This document shows, in pieces, positions 35,342-43,923 of a stretch of DNA of 64,000 bases (within the stretch, counting starts at the first letter, position 1; each line of letters starts with the position of its first letter). The DNA is from Epilithonimonas vandammei (lineage in GTDB: Bacteria > Bacteroidota > Bacteroidia > Flavobacteriales > Weeksellaceae). Location of the stretch: positions 248,001 through 312,000 of the forward strand of contig NZ_CP034161.1 in assembly GCF_003860525.1 (NCBI RefSeq), in the 5' to 3' direction. The notes beneath the pieces were generated by a model. That model was not told the origin of the DNA. It searched no databases and saw only the letters and a program-made list of their open reading frames with translations. The position numbers and the translations under genes were made by a program.

Positions 35342-35746
35342 ATGACTTCAAAAACGACATATGTAGGTGAGAATAGGATAGATTCTGTACACGAAAGCTC
35401 CGGAGATGTTTTCACTTCATATATTCCTACCAATGATTTTAGCGTACGAGAACATTTTTCTCCGACAGATATTTTTGCAACTGCTTTGGCGCAAAGTATT
35501 TTTGCACACTTAGTTGTACTAACAAAAGATAAACATATTGATATCACTGGGGCAACCTGTGATTTGAAAAAGACAATGTATTTTGAACCTAGAAGAATTG
35601 GAGAGATTTTTTGCGTTTTGAAATTTCCTCATTCTTACACATTGGAAGAAAAGGAATTTTTAGAAAATGCGGTAAGAAATAGTCCTGTTTATCTAAGTCT
35701 TAATGATGATATCAAAAAGATCTTTATCTTCGAATATAAAGACTAA
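35342..35746 (+). CDS. OsmC-like protein without the redox cysteines
   Basis: A 134-residue protein with the OsmC fold pattern (HFSPTDIFATALAQSIFAHLVV, DITGATCDLKKTM, EPRRIGEI, NSPVYLSL). OsmC and Ohr peroxidases need two cysteines, in A-x-C of the central helix and in C-P-V-x-x-S-L. Here both are replaced (AQS and NSPV), so peroxidase activity is unlikely. It may act in binding or be a redox-inactive homologue. It converges on the DUF59 gene through a shared terminator. Confidence 0.82.
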   Translation: MTSKTTYVGENRIDSVHESSGDVFTSYIPTNDFSVREHFSPTDIFATALAQSIFAHLVVLTKDKHIDITGATCDLKKTMYFEPRRIGEIFCVLKFPHSYTLEEKEFLENAVRNSPVYLSLNDDIKKIFIFEYKD

Positions 35747-35747
35747 A

Positions 35748-35780
35748 ATAAGAAATCCTGCATCTTGCAGGATTTCTTAT
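35748..35780. terminator. Bidirectional terminator
   Basis: A perfect 15-bp stem with loop tct (core aagaaatcctgca / tgcaggatttctt), A/T-flanked on both sides, lies between the converging OsmC-like and DUF59 genes and overlaps the DUF59 stop. Confidence 0.9.
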
Positions 35781-36103
35781 AACATTCCAAGTTCGAACTT
35801 GGCTTCTTCACTCATCATTTCTTTGGTCCAAGTCGGTTCAAAGGTAAGTTCTATTTTCGCAGATTTTACACCTTCTACGCCCTTTACCTTATCTTCTACC
35901 TCTACTGGAAGTGTTTCTGCGACTGGGCAATTTGGAGACGTTAACGTCATTATTACTAAAACTTCTCCTTCGTCGGAAATCTGAACATCATAAACAAGTC
36001 CAAGTTCATAGATATCCACCGGTATTTCAGGATCGTAAACCGTCTTCAGTTCCTTGATTATTTCTTCACCAATATCAGCTATTTGGTCATCCGTATATTT
36101 CAT
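35777..36103 (-). CDS. DUF59/MIP18 family Fe-S assembly protein (SufT-like)
   Basis: A 108-residue protein with the family core: VYDPEIPVDIYELGLVYDV, then VLVIMTLTSPNCPVAETLP with the conserved cysteine, and ELTFEPTWTKEMMSEEAK at the end. Members help maturation of Fe-S proteins together with the SUF system. It follows the exonuclease gene by 1 bp on the same strand. Confidence 0.92.
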   Translation of the reverse strand: MKYTDDQIADIGEEIIKELKTVYDPEIPVDIYELGLVYDVQISDEGEVLVIMTLTSPNCPVAETLPVEVEDKVKGVEGVKSAKIELTFEPTWTKEMMSEEAKFELGML

Positions 36104-36104
36104 T

Positions 36105-36800
36105 TTAATCTAATCTTTTTAATAAATCTTCCTGCCTCATCCGCCGAAAAACATTTGCCAAAGTTAAGACATCTTTTTCACAATAGTGAATGATTCTGTC
36201 TATATCGCCTTCTTTGTAGTATATATCGGCAACCATACTTCCATCGATATCGTCCTTTGGTGTAGGAATCCCGAAGATATGAGCCAATAGTTCCAACGAA
36301 ACATAACTTTTCCAATCACCGAATTTCCAGAGTTCCATAGTATCAATATGCGGAATTTCCCAAGGCTTTTTTCCAAACATCTGGAATGGAATCGGTGGTT
36401 GAATTCCATTAATCAAAAGTCGTCTTGCGATGTAAGGAAAATCGAACTCTTTTCCGTTGTGCGCACAGAGAATAATATTATTAAGACGAGGACTATTGAA
36501 CAACTCACAGAATGCATTTAATAAGTTTCTTTCTTCACCTGAAAATGTTTTAATTTTTAATTTTCCGGTATTGTTATCAATCATCCCGACAGAAATGCAA
36601 ACAATCATACCGAACTCGGCCATTATTCCTGCTCGTTGCTCATAAAAATCAGAAGCTACAATTTCTTCTTTTCTTTGAGATTTGGTTTTTTTATCCCAAA
36701 GATATTGAGTGGTAGAATCCAGATTGTTCCAAGTATCAGTTTGAGGAACGGTCTCAATATCAAGAAAAAGGATATTTTCGATAGGAATCTTTTGAATCAT
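36105..36800 (-). CDS. DEDD 3'-5' exonuclease domain protein (predicted PolB exonuclease-like)
   Basis: A 231-residue RNase H-fold protein with the DEDD residues: FLDIETVP (D-x-E), AHNGKEFDFPYI, and YCEKDVLTL with the final Asp. This matches the stand-alone PolB-like 3'-5' exonuclease family. It may act in DNA or RNA processing; the substrate is unknown. It is co-transcribed with the DUF59 gene and is separated from actF by a terminator. Confidence 0.88.
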   Translation of the reverse strand: MIQKIPIENILFLDIETVPQTDTWNNLDSTTQYLWDKKTKSQRKEEIVASDFYEQRAGIMAEFGMIVCISVGMIDNNTGKLKIKTFSGEERNLLNAFCELFNSPRLNNIILCAHNGKEFDFPYIARRLLINGIQPPIPFQMFGKKPWEIPHIDTMELWKFGDWKSYVSLELLAHIFGIPTPKDDIDGSMVADIYYKEGDIDRIIHYCEKDVLTLANVFRRMRQEDLLKRLD

Positions 36801-36829
36801 TTGTTTTTCGTTTCTTTAAAATTAATAAA

Positions 36830-36855
36830 AAAACCCAACATTTCTGCTGGGTTTT
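36830..36855 (-). terminator. Terminator at the end of the act operon
   Basis: aaaaccca pairs with tgggtttt, with a partly paired inner loop, and on the minus strand the stem is followed by a run of seven T. It ends transcription from actF. Confidence 0.8.
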
Positions 36856-36877
36856 AAATTTTCTATTCTAAAATAAA

Positions 36878-38212
36878 TTAGAAAGGATATTCGTAAATCT
36901 CTGACTCGTGGTAGTAAGGGTTTCCGGTAGGCATCAGTTTTAGCTTTGCTAAGGCTGTCATCACAGTAAAAGTGAAAATCCCTACAACGAAGATGAACGA
37001 ACCTAAAACTAACAAAGCCATTGGAAGGTTATTCCAGTAAGGTCCTACTGTTCCCGGCATTACCATATTGAAATAATCAACAGCGTGTCCGAAAATCACA
37101 AGGCAAGCCATAAAGGTAACCACTTTATAATTTCTCTTTATACTACTGCTTACTAACACTAATAATGGTGCAAGGAAGTTTACAACAAGCATTGGTAGGA
37201 AAGTCGGTGCGTAGTACTCAAATCTGCCGAAGAAATAATTTACTTCTTCTGGAATATTTGCGTACCAGTATAGCATAAATTGAGCAAACCAAAGGTACGA
37301 CCAAAGCATACTCGTAGCAAACAAGAATTTTCCGAGATCGTGCAAATGGTTATTGTTAAACTGAGGATAAACTCCTTTCTTCTTAAGGTAAACACTTATG
37401 ATAATCATTACAGCTATAGAAGTTGACAAACAGCTTACCATAGAATACCAAATATATAGTGTAGAATACCAGTGTGGATCAATAGACATCAACCAATCCC
37501 AAGCCCACGCTGCAGATGCAAAACCGAAGAAGGCAATGTAACCTACATTCCAGCTGTAAAGACTAGCGTAGATCTTTCGATTCCCCTTATTCTCATCAAC
37601 TTTCTTAGAAAGACTTTTCAGCTTCCAAACAAAGAATGACGCGCCCACAACATAAATTATAGTTCTGATAGCATAAAAGGGAATATTAAGAAATCTTTTC
37701 TTTTCGAATAATATAACATCAAATTCCGGAGAGTTAGGATCTGTAAGATTAGGATCCATCCAATGGAAAAGATGACCTTGATGTGTAATATTCAACAACA
37801 TTATAATAATCAAGATTGCTCCTCCGTATGGGATATAAGAAGCTATCGCTTCCATTACTCTTGTAACAATAATAGACCAACCTGCATGTGCAGCGTGTTG
37901 TATGCTGTAGAAAAACAATGCACAACAACTAATTCCAAAGGCGAAAACAGCAAAAGTATGAATCGCTGCCAATGGCTGATTGTGAACCTGATGTTTTGCA
38001 TGTTCTAGATGCGCATTATGATCCTGAGGACCCACCAACTCACTGGAATGTGATGGAGCTTCATGTCCTTTTGAATGGACAGATTCCATCCAGTGTGTGA
38101 TTGTAGCATCATCAAGGCCATGGTTAAGTGCATAACCAATACCGAATAAAACAACGCCTACAACGATGAGTATGATTGAATATAATCTTAATTTAGGTGA
38201 AAAACTATACAT
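36878..38212 (-). CDS. actF: Alternative complex III subunit ActF (NrfD-like membrane subunit)
   Basis: A 444-residue polytopic protein with about ten transmembrane helices of the NrfD/PsrC type. It has a periplasmic histidine-rich loop early on (HSKGHEAPSHSSELVGPQDH). It is the second quinone-site-like membrane subunit of alternative complex III, which oxidises menaquinol and passes electrons to cytochrome c or directly to a terminal oxidase. It is the last gene of the act operon, 11 bp after actE. Confidence 0.92.
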   Translation of the reverse strand: MYSFSPKLRLYSIILIVVGVVLFGIGYALNHGLDDATITHWMESVHSKGHEAPSHSSELVGPQDHNAHLEHAKHQVHNQPLAAIHTFAVFAFGISCCALFFYSIQHAAHAGWSIIVTRVMEAIASYIPYGGAILIIIMLLNITHQGHLFHWMDPNLTDPNSPEFDVILFEKKRFLNIPFYAIRTIIYVVGASFFVWKLKSLSKKVDENKGNRKIYASLYSWNVGYIAFFGFASAAWAWDWLMSIDPHWYSTLYIWYSMVSCLSTSIAVMIIISVYLKKKGVYPQFNNNHLHDLGKFLFATSMLWSYLWFAQFMLYWYANIPEEVNYFFGRFEYYAPTFLPMLVVNFLAPLLVLVSSSIKRNYKVVTFMACLVIFGHAVDYFNMVMPGTVGPYWNNLPMALLVLGSFIFVVGIFTFTVMTALAKLKLMPTGNPYYHESEIYEYPF

Positions 38213-38223
38213 TACTTCTTTTT

Positions 38224-38943
38224 TTATTTAGCATTAGTTTTATCTTCAGTTTGTGCTGGGGCCGCAGCTGTAGTTGCAGGAGCGGCATTTGCAGTAGCTG
38301 GTGCAGCTGACATTGTTGGTGCTTTAAATGTATTATAAACATAAAGTGCAACTCTCCATCTATCTCCTACGTTCAGTTGTCCAGCATAAGAACCCATCGC
38401 GTTTCTACCATTTGTTAAAACGTAATGAATAGATCCGATAGTGATTTCTCTATCTGAATATTTAGGAACCCCCGAATACGCACCACTTTGAACAATCGGC
38501 CCTTGTCCGTCTCCATTAACACCGTGACAAGCGGAACAAGTATGTTCGTACAAACTTTTCCCTCGCGCCAAATCTTTTTCAAGGTTTTCTGCTTTAAGAG
38601 GAGATGCTGTAATTGCTTTAGAAGCATCATAACCTGCATTGTACTCATCCATATTCTTAGGAAGTGTTTCTTCGCTGATGACACCATCTTTGTTTCTTGA
38701 AACAGAACCTTCAACCGGAGATAAACCAGTTGCACCGTCGCGCGCTACAAAAGCTGGAATTTCGTTTTCGTGATCTGAATATGCATCCTTAGCTTTCATC
38801 AATGGATCATAAGCCACAGGAAAATACATATCCGGAAAATAAACCAAAGGTGGGTTATCTTTTGGTCCGCAAGAATTTAGTAAAACAGTTGTTAAACCAA
38901 AGATTGCTGTAATTTTTAAAATACTATTCTTCATCTTAGGCAT
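38224..38943 (-). CDS. actE: Alternative complex III subunit ActE (mono-haem cytochrome c lipoprotein)
   Basis: A 239-residue protein with a lipoprotein signal (VLLNSC), FPDMYFPVAYDPL, one haem site CSACHGVNGDGQGP and the axial-methionine region RNAMGSYAGQLNVGDRW. The tail is rich in Ala, Pro and Thr. This is the typical ActE. The start at 38943 overlaps actD by 8 bp; the next ATG (38934, MKNSILK) would give an equally good signal peptide. Confidence 0.92.
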   Translation of the reverse strand: MPKMKNSILKITAIFGLTTVLLNSCGPKDNPPLVYFPDMYFPVAYDPLMKAKDAYSDHENEIPAFVARDGATGLSPVEGSVSRNKDGVISEETLPKNMDEYNAGYDASKAITASPLKAENLEKDLARGKSLYEHTCSACHGVNGDGQGPIVQSGAYSGVPKYSDREITIGSIHYVLTNGRNAMGSYAGQLNVGDRWRVALYVYNTFKAPTMSAAPATANAAPATTAAAPAQTEDKTNAK

Positions 38944-39457
38944 CTTTAACAGTTATTTCTTCAACACCTGTATCAATCAACAGCTGTTTAATAGTTTCAA
39001 CATCATCAGAAACAAACTCCATCATAAATTTATCATCAGTAGTCCTAGGATCAGGATTCTGAGGCTTAGCTCCTGGATACATCTTGTTTCTTACAAGAAA
39101 GGTGAGTGACATCAAGTGAGCAGAACAGAAAACCATCAACTCAAACATTGGATCTACAAAAGCTCCCATGTTATGAAACCAATCAAAAGATGGTTTACCA
39201 CCAATATTCTGTGGCCAGTCGTGGTTCATGATCCAAGCGGTCAATGTGATCCCGATTGCAACACCGTAACAAGCATAGATAAATGCAGCGTCAGAAATTC
39301 TCGTCTTTCTAAGTCCAAGTGCCTTATCCAATCCGTGTACAGGGAACGGTGTATAAACTTCATTTATCTTGATCCCTTTATCATTGAAGGCTTTAACGCC
39401 GTGCATCAAATCATCGTCGTCGCCGTAAAGTCCATATATAATCTTAGTGGTGCTCAT
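38936..39457 (-). CDS. actD: Alternative complex III subunit ActD (DUF3341)
   Basis: A 173-residue protein with the DUF3341 layout: an N-terminal IYGLYGDDDDLMHGVKAF, INEVYTPFPVHGLDKALG, two transmembrane helices and a C-terminal soluble part. It is the small membrane-bound subunit of alternative complex III. Start 39457 (MSTTK) is chosen over an in-frame upstream ATG because it is preceded by aaggag and overlaps the actC end by only 14 bp. Confidence 0.92.
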   Translation of the reverse strand: MSTTKIIYGLYGDDDDLMHGVKAFNDKGIKINEVYTPFPVHGLDKALGLRKTRISDAAFIYACYGVAIGITLTAWIMNHDWPQNIGGKPSFDWFHNMGAFVDPMFELMVFCSAHLMSLTFLVRNKMYPGAKPQNPDPRTTDDKFMMEFVSDDVETIKQLLIDTGVEEITVKDA

Positions 39458-40841
39458 CTCCTTCTTTTGCTTTATAAGTTTCACCGGAAATTTTCAAAAT
39501 ACTCTTCAATTCTGCCTGTGCGATTACAGGGAATGTTCTTGCATACAAAAGGAATAATACAGAGAAGAATCCAATTGTTCCAAGATATACACCAACGTCA
39601 ATAATGGTCGGCTTAAACATTGTCCAAGATGATGGTAAGTAGTCTCTGGACAAGTTGATAACAATAATGTCAAAACGCTCAAACCACATACCGATATTGA
39701 TAATCAATGCGATGATGAATGTCCAGAAGATATTGGTTCTGACTTTTTTGAACCAGAACAAAGCTGGCACAACCAAGTTACAGATGATCAATGCCCAGAA
39801 TGCCCACCAGTAAGGTCCTACCGCTGCTCCTGGAGAAAGATAAGTAAAATCTTCATATCTTGACCCAGAATACCATCCGATGAAATATTCAGTTGCATAA
39901 GCTACAGTTACCATACCACCTGTTACAACGATAACGATGTTCATAATCTCGATGTGGTACATTGTGATATAATCTTCAAGGTGACAAACTTTTCTTGCTA
40001 CCAACAATAGTGTCTGTACCATTGCGAATCCTGAGAAAATTGCTCCTGCAACGAAATAAGGTGGGTAGATTGTTGAGTGCCATCCTTTGATAACCGATGT
40101 GGCAAAGTCAAAAGATACCGTGGTGTGTACTGAGAATACAAGTGGCGTTGCCAAACCTGCTAACACTAAAGATAATTCTTCAAACCTTTGCCAGTGCTTT
40201 GCTTTTCCACCCCATCCGAAGGCCAGAATGGTATAAATCTTTTTGTTAAATGGCGTTTTTGCTCTGTCTCTAATCATTGCAAAATCTGGAATCAATCCCA
40301 TAAACCAGAACACAACTGATACTGAGAAATAGGTGGAGATTGCAAATACGTCCCAAAGAAGCGGAGAGTTAAAGTTAACCCAAAGGGAACCAAACTGGTT
40401 TGGCAGTGGGAATACCCAATAACCAACCCAAACTCTACCCATATGGATAACAGGGAAAATAGCCGCCTGACAAACAGCGAAAATCGTCATCGCTTCAGCA
40501 GAACGGTTAACCGACATTCTCCATCTTTGTCTAAATAATAAAAGTACTGCAGAGATCAGTGTTCCGGCGTGACCAATACCAACCCACCATACAAAGTTGG
40601 TAATATCCCAACCCCAGTTGATAGTTCTGTTTAGTCCCCATGCACCAATTCCGGTTCCAATAGTGTATGCGATACAACCAAATCCATAAACAAACAGTAT
40701 TAAGGCTGCGTACAGAGATACCCACCATAATTTACCTGCGCGTTCTTCGATAGGTCTTGCGATATCTTCAGTAATATCGTGATAAGTCTTGTGACCAATA
40801 ATTAAAGGTTCCCTTATCGGAGCTTCGTAATGTCCTGACAT
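39444..40841 (-). CDS. actC: Alternative complex III subunit ActC (NrfD/PsrC quinol-binding membrane protein)
   Basis: A 465-residue polytopic protein with about ten helices, beginning MSGHYEAPIREPLI and containing NWGWDITNFVWWVGIGHAGTLISAVLLLFRQRWR, a strong NrfD/ActC signature. It carries the main menaquinol oxidation site and couples to the ActB Fe-S clusters. It lies 7 bp after actB in the operon. Confidence 0.94.
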   Translation of the reverse strand: MSGHYEAPIREPLIIGHKTYHDITEDIARPIEERAGKLWWVSLYAALILFVYGFGCIAYTIGTGIGAWGLNRTINWGWDITNFVWWVGIGHAGTLISAVLLLFRQRWRMSVNRSAEAMTIFAVCQAAIFPVIHMGRVWVGYWVFPLPNQFGSLWVNFNSPLLWDVFAISTYFSVSVVFWFMGLIPDFAMIRDRAKTPFNKKIYTILAFGWGGKAKHWQRFEELSLVLAGLATPLVFSVHTTVSFDFATSVIKGWHSTIYPPYFVAGAIFSGFAMVQTLLLVARKVCHLEDYITMYHIEIMNIVIVVTGGMVTVAYATEYFIGWYSGSRYEDFTYLSPGAAVGPYWWAFWALIICNLVVPALFWFKKVRTNIFWTFIIALIINIGMWFERFDIIVINLSRDYLPSSWTMFKPTIIDVGVYLGTIGFFSVLFLLYARTFPVIAQAELKSILKISGETYKAKEGDEHH

Positions 40842-40848
40842 TTTTTAC

Positions 40849-43800
40849 CTATTTATTATTTAAACTTTCTTTTCTGTTTCTTATTTTTGTATGGTAGAAT
40901 ACATTTGGTTTTGTACCAATTTCTTCTAACAAAACATATTTTCTATTACTGTTGAACAAGCTGCGAACTTCTGAGTTGACATCATTCATATCTCCGAACT
41001 TCAAAGCACCAGTAGAACAAGCATTGGCACAAGCCGTTTGGAACTCTCCATCCTGAACTTTTCTGCCATCTTTCTTAGCTTCGAGGATAACATTCTGTGT
41101 CATCTGGATACACATAGAACATTTTTCCATCACCCCTCTTGTTCTCGTAACAACATCTGGATTCAATACCATTCTTCCAAGATCGTTATTCATATGGAAA
41201 TCGAACTTATCATTAAGAGCGTAATTGAACCAGTTAAATCTTCTTACTTTATATGGACAGTTGTTCGCACAATATCTTGTACCGATACATCTGTTATAAG
41301 CCATTTGGTTTTGCCCTTGTTTCCCGTGAGATGTTGCCGCTACAGGACAAACAGTTTCACATGGCGCGTGATTACAGTGCTGGCACATTACCGGTTGGAA
41401 AATTACATCCGGATTCTCTGCAGCATTTTCCAATGCTCCTTTGATTCCGAGAAGTTCACTACCATATAACTCAGGAACAGCCATTCCCTCTTTCAGACCT
41501 TCATAAACTTCAACTTTCTGTTCAGTAGAATAGTAACGGTCAATTCTTAACCAATACATATCTCTGGACATTCTCACCTCTTCTTTCCCCACAACAGGAA
41601 CGTTGTTCTCCGCCTGACAAGCAATAATACAAGCACCACAACCGGTACACGAATTAAGATCTACAGATAGATTAAAATGTGGCCCGTCAGTATCATCAAA
41701 TGCGTCCCAAAGATCAATTTTGCCAATCGGTAGCTCACCACCAATAGTGTGCATTGCCAAAGGTTTGTTCCATTCATCAACAGGTTTGTTTATGAAATCA
41801 TCCAATGTTACTTCTTTAGCGATCTCATAACGCCCCATCAAGGTATTTTGAAGCTGCATTCCTGCAAACTCGTGTCCGTCTCCGGATTTCTCTATTTTAA
41901 CATTGGTAATAACCGTATTGTAACCATCGAACAATGGATAAGCATTAACGCCAGTCTCTGCTACTTTACCAGAATCTTTCTTACCGTAGCCAAGAGCTAG
42001 TCCAAGAGAACCATCTGCCTGACCAGGCTGGATAAACACGGGTACATCTTTCAAAGTAACGCCATTTGCTGTAACGTTTACTGTATCTCCATCCAACTGC
42101 ATTCTAGCATTAAGACTGTTTTCCAATCCTAGGCTTTCTGCATCTTTTGGTGAAATAGTAATATAATTATCCCAAGACAATCTTGAAATTGGGTCCGGAA
42201 GTTCCATCAACCAAGGGTTGTTAGATTGTGTTCCGTCACCAATAGAAGGTTTGGTATAAAGCTGTAACTCTAATTGAGCTGGTTTGAAAGCTGATAATTC
42301 AGCGATAGCCTGAGCAGCATTTCCGCCGGAATAAGATAATCCTGTCGAAAGTCCGCCAGCTGCAAAACCGTTGTATAGATTTTTGTTGAATGACAACCCT
42401 CCATTAAGCGTCAATGCGTTAGCTTTCAAATAATTATAATAATTATTAGCCGGGTTATCTTTTCCGTTAATCCACACTAAAAGAGATTCTTCAATCTGTC
42501 TCGATTTGTATATCTTCTGGATTGTAGGTTGCATTAAACAATATGCACCTGTTTCCGGTGTGATATCACCCCAAGATTCTAGCCAATGAGTAAAAGGAAT
42601 AACTGCCTTTGAAGCTTTATATAATTCGTTTTTCTTATCGGTAATTGCAACAGAATAAGGAACCTTTTCGATTGCAGCCTTTAGAGATTGACCTTTTGCG
42701 TGCGAATAAATCGGGTTTATATTATTCGTAATCAAAACACCAACCTGTCCACCATTCAACCAAGAAAGAAATTCGTTGAATCTTGCGTTATCATATTCTT
42801 TAAGGAAATTAGCTTTTCCAGTAAATGCGTTAGATGCTAATTTTTGGTTGATTAAGTGCGCCAAAACATAAGCCGCTTTAGAACCATCAGCAAAAACAAC
42901 AGCGGTGCTGCCTTTTGACTGAAGTTCTTTCACGATTTCGGAAGCCACTTTATCAGAAGTTCCACCATTTAGTCCTTTATAAACTTCTACCAAAGTTTTA
43001 AAAACTGCACTTGGTTTCAATCTATATCTACTATCGGCATTTGCTCCTGTTAAGCTCATATTAGATTCTACCTGAATATGTCTCAACATATTTGCGCCTG
43101 GCTTTCTTGCCGCAGCATAGGAAACTTCAAGGCTTGATGCGTTGTAATCACCTAAGAAATCCGCATTGAAAGAAACCACCAACTGAGACTTGCCAAGGTC
43201 ATATACCGGCAATGCTCTTTGTCCGAATACTTCTTGTGTTGCATCCAAAGCTGCCGCGTAAGGAATCGCATCGTAAGTAATTAGTTCTGCAGTAGGATAT
43301 TTCGCCTTAAATTCTGCAAATAATTTTTTGAATGTAGGTGAAGCGTAAGATTGAGATAAAAGAACGATTCTTTTTCCTGAAGCTTTAGCTTCTTCTAAAC
43401 CTTTAATAACGAAATCATCTACTTTATCGAAAGTTTCGTCTTTCCCATCAAGCTTTGGTTGCTTTACTTTATCATTATCATAAAGTGAAAGTACACTTGC
43501 TTGTGCTCTTGCGTTAGTTTTACCTAAATCTCCAGCAACTGGGTTTGGTTCAATTTTAATTGGTCTACCTTCTCTAGTCTTTACTAAAACACTAGCAAAA
43601 TCGAACCCATCAAAATAAGTTGAAGCGTAGTAATTAGGAACCCCAGGAATAATGTCGTGTGGTTTTACTACATAAGGTATCGTTTTGATAACCGGTGCTT
43701 CACACGCTGCCAGCGTTACCGCAGCTGTGGAGAATCCTAACAACTTAAGAAAATCTCTACGAGACGTTCCTTCTTTATTAGAATCATCCAAGAAATCTTC

Positions 43801-43902
43801 AACCGGAATTTCATTCTGGAACTCTTTAGCCGCCAACTTCCCATTTAAAGTTGGATCTTTTAGTTCGTGAATACTTCTGAATTGTATTTTATTTGAAGCC
43901 AT
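40849..43902 (-). CDS. actB: Alternative complex III subunit ActB (molybdopterin-like plus Fe-S domains)
   Basis: A 1017-residue protein. A twin-arginine motif (TSRRDFLKLLGF, about residues 46-57) directs export. The large middle part (to about 740) is the molybdopterin-oxidoreductase-like domain, which in ActB proteins is thought to lack cofactor. From about residue 750 come ferredoxin motifs: CTGCGACIIACQAEN, CQHCNHAPCETVCPVA, CIGTRYCANNCPYK and CSMCIQ with CANACSTGAL. In some bacteria these two parts are split as B1 and B2; here they are one. It works with ActA and ActC in electron transfer. Confidence 0.95.
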   Translation of the reverse strand: MASNKIQFRSIHELKDPTLNGKLAAKEFQNEIPVEDFLDDSNKEGTSRRDFLKLLGFSTAAVTLAACEAPVIKTIPYVVKPHDIIPGVPNYYASTYFDGFDFASVLVKTREGRPIKIEPNPVAGDLGKTNARAQASVLSLYDNDKVKQPKLDGKDETFDKVDDFVIKGLEEAKASGKRIVLLSQSYASPTFKKLFAEFKAKYPTAELITYDAIPYAAALDATQEVFGQRALPVYDLGKSQLVVSFNADFLGDYNASSLEVSYAAARKPGANMLRHIQVESNMSLTGANADSRYRLKPSAVFKTLVEVYKGLNGGTSDKVASEIVKELQSKGSTAVVFADGSKAAYVLAHLINQKLASNAFTGKANFLKEYDNARFNEFLSWLNGGQVGVLITNNINPIYSHAKGQSLKAAIEKVPYSVAITDKKNELYKASKAVIPFTHWLESWGDITPETGAYCLMQPTIQKIYKSRQIEESLLVWINGKDNPANNYYNYLKANALTLNGGLSFNKNLYNGFAAGGLSTGLSYSGGNAAQAIAELSAFKPAQLELQLYTKPSIGDGTQSNNPWLMELPDPISRLSWDNYITISPKDAESLGLENSLNARMQLDGDTVNVTANGVTLKDVPVFIQPGQADGSLGLALGYGKKDSGKVAETGVNAYPLFDGYNTVITNVKIEKSGDGHEFAGMQLQNTLMGRYEIAKEVTLDDFINKPVDEWNKPLAMHTIGGELPIGKIDLWDAFDDTDGPHFNLSVDLNSCTGCGACIIACQAENNVPVVGKEEVRMSRDMYWLRIDRYYSTEQKVEVYEGLKEGMAVPELYGSELLGIKGALENAAENPDVIFQPVMCQHCNHAPCETVCPVAATSHGKQGQNQMAYNRCIGTRYCANNCPYKVRRFNWFNYALNDKFDFHMNNDLGRMVLNPDVVTRTRGVMEKCSMCIQMTQNVILEAKKDGRKVQDGEFQTACANACSTGALKFGDMNDVNSEVRSLFNSNRKYVLLEEIGTKPNVFYHTKIRNRKESLNNK

Positions 43903-43923
43903 TTATACTTCTAATTTTTGTTA

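Noticed and set aside
39116..39604. 162-codon plus-strand frame opposite actC and actD
   Set aside because: It is antisense to two well-conserved act genes and shows no protein family features.
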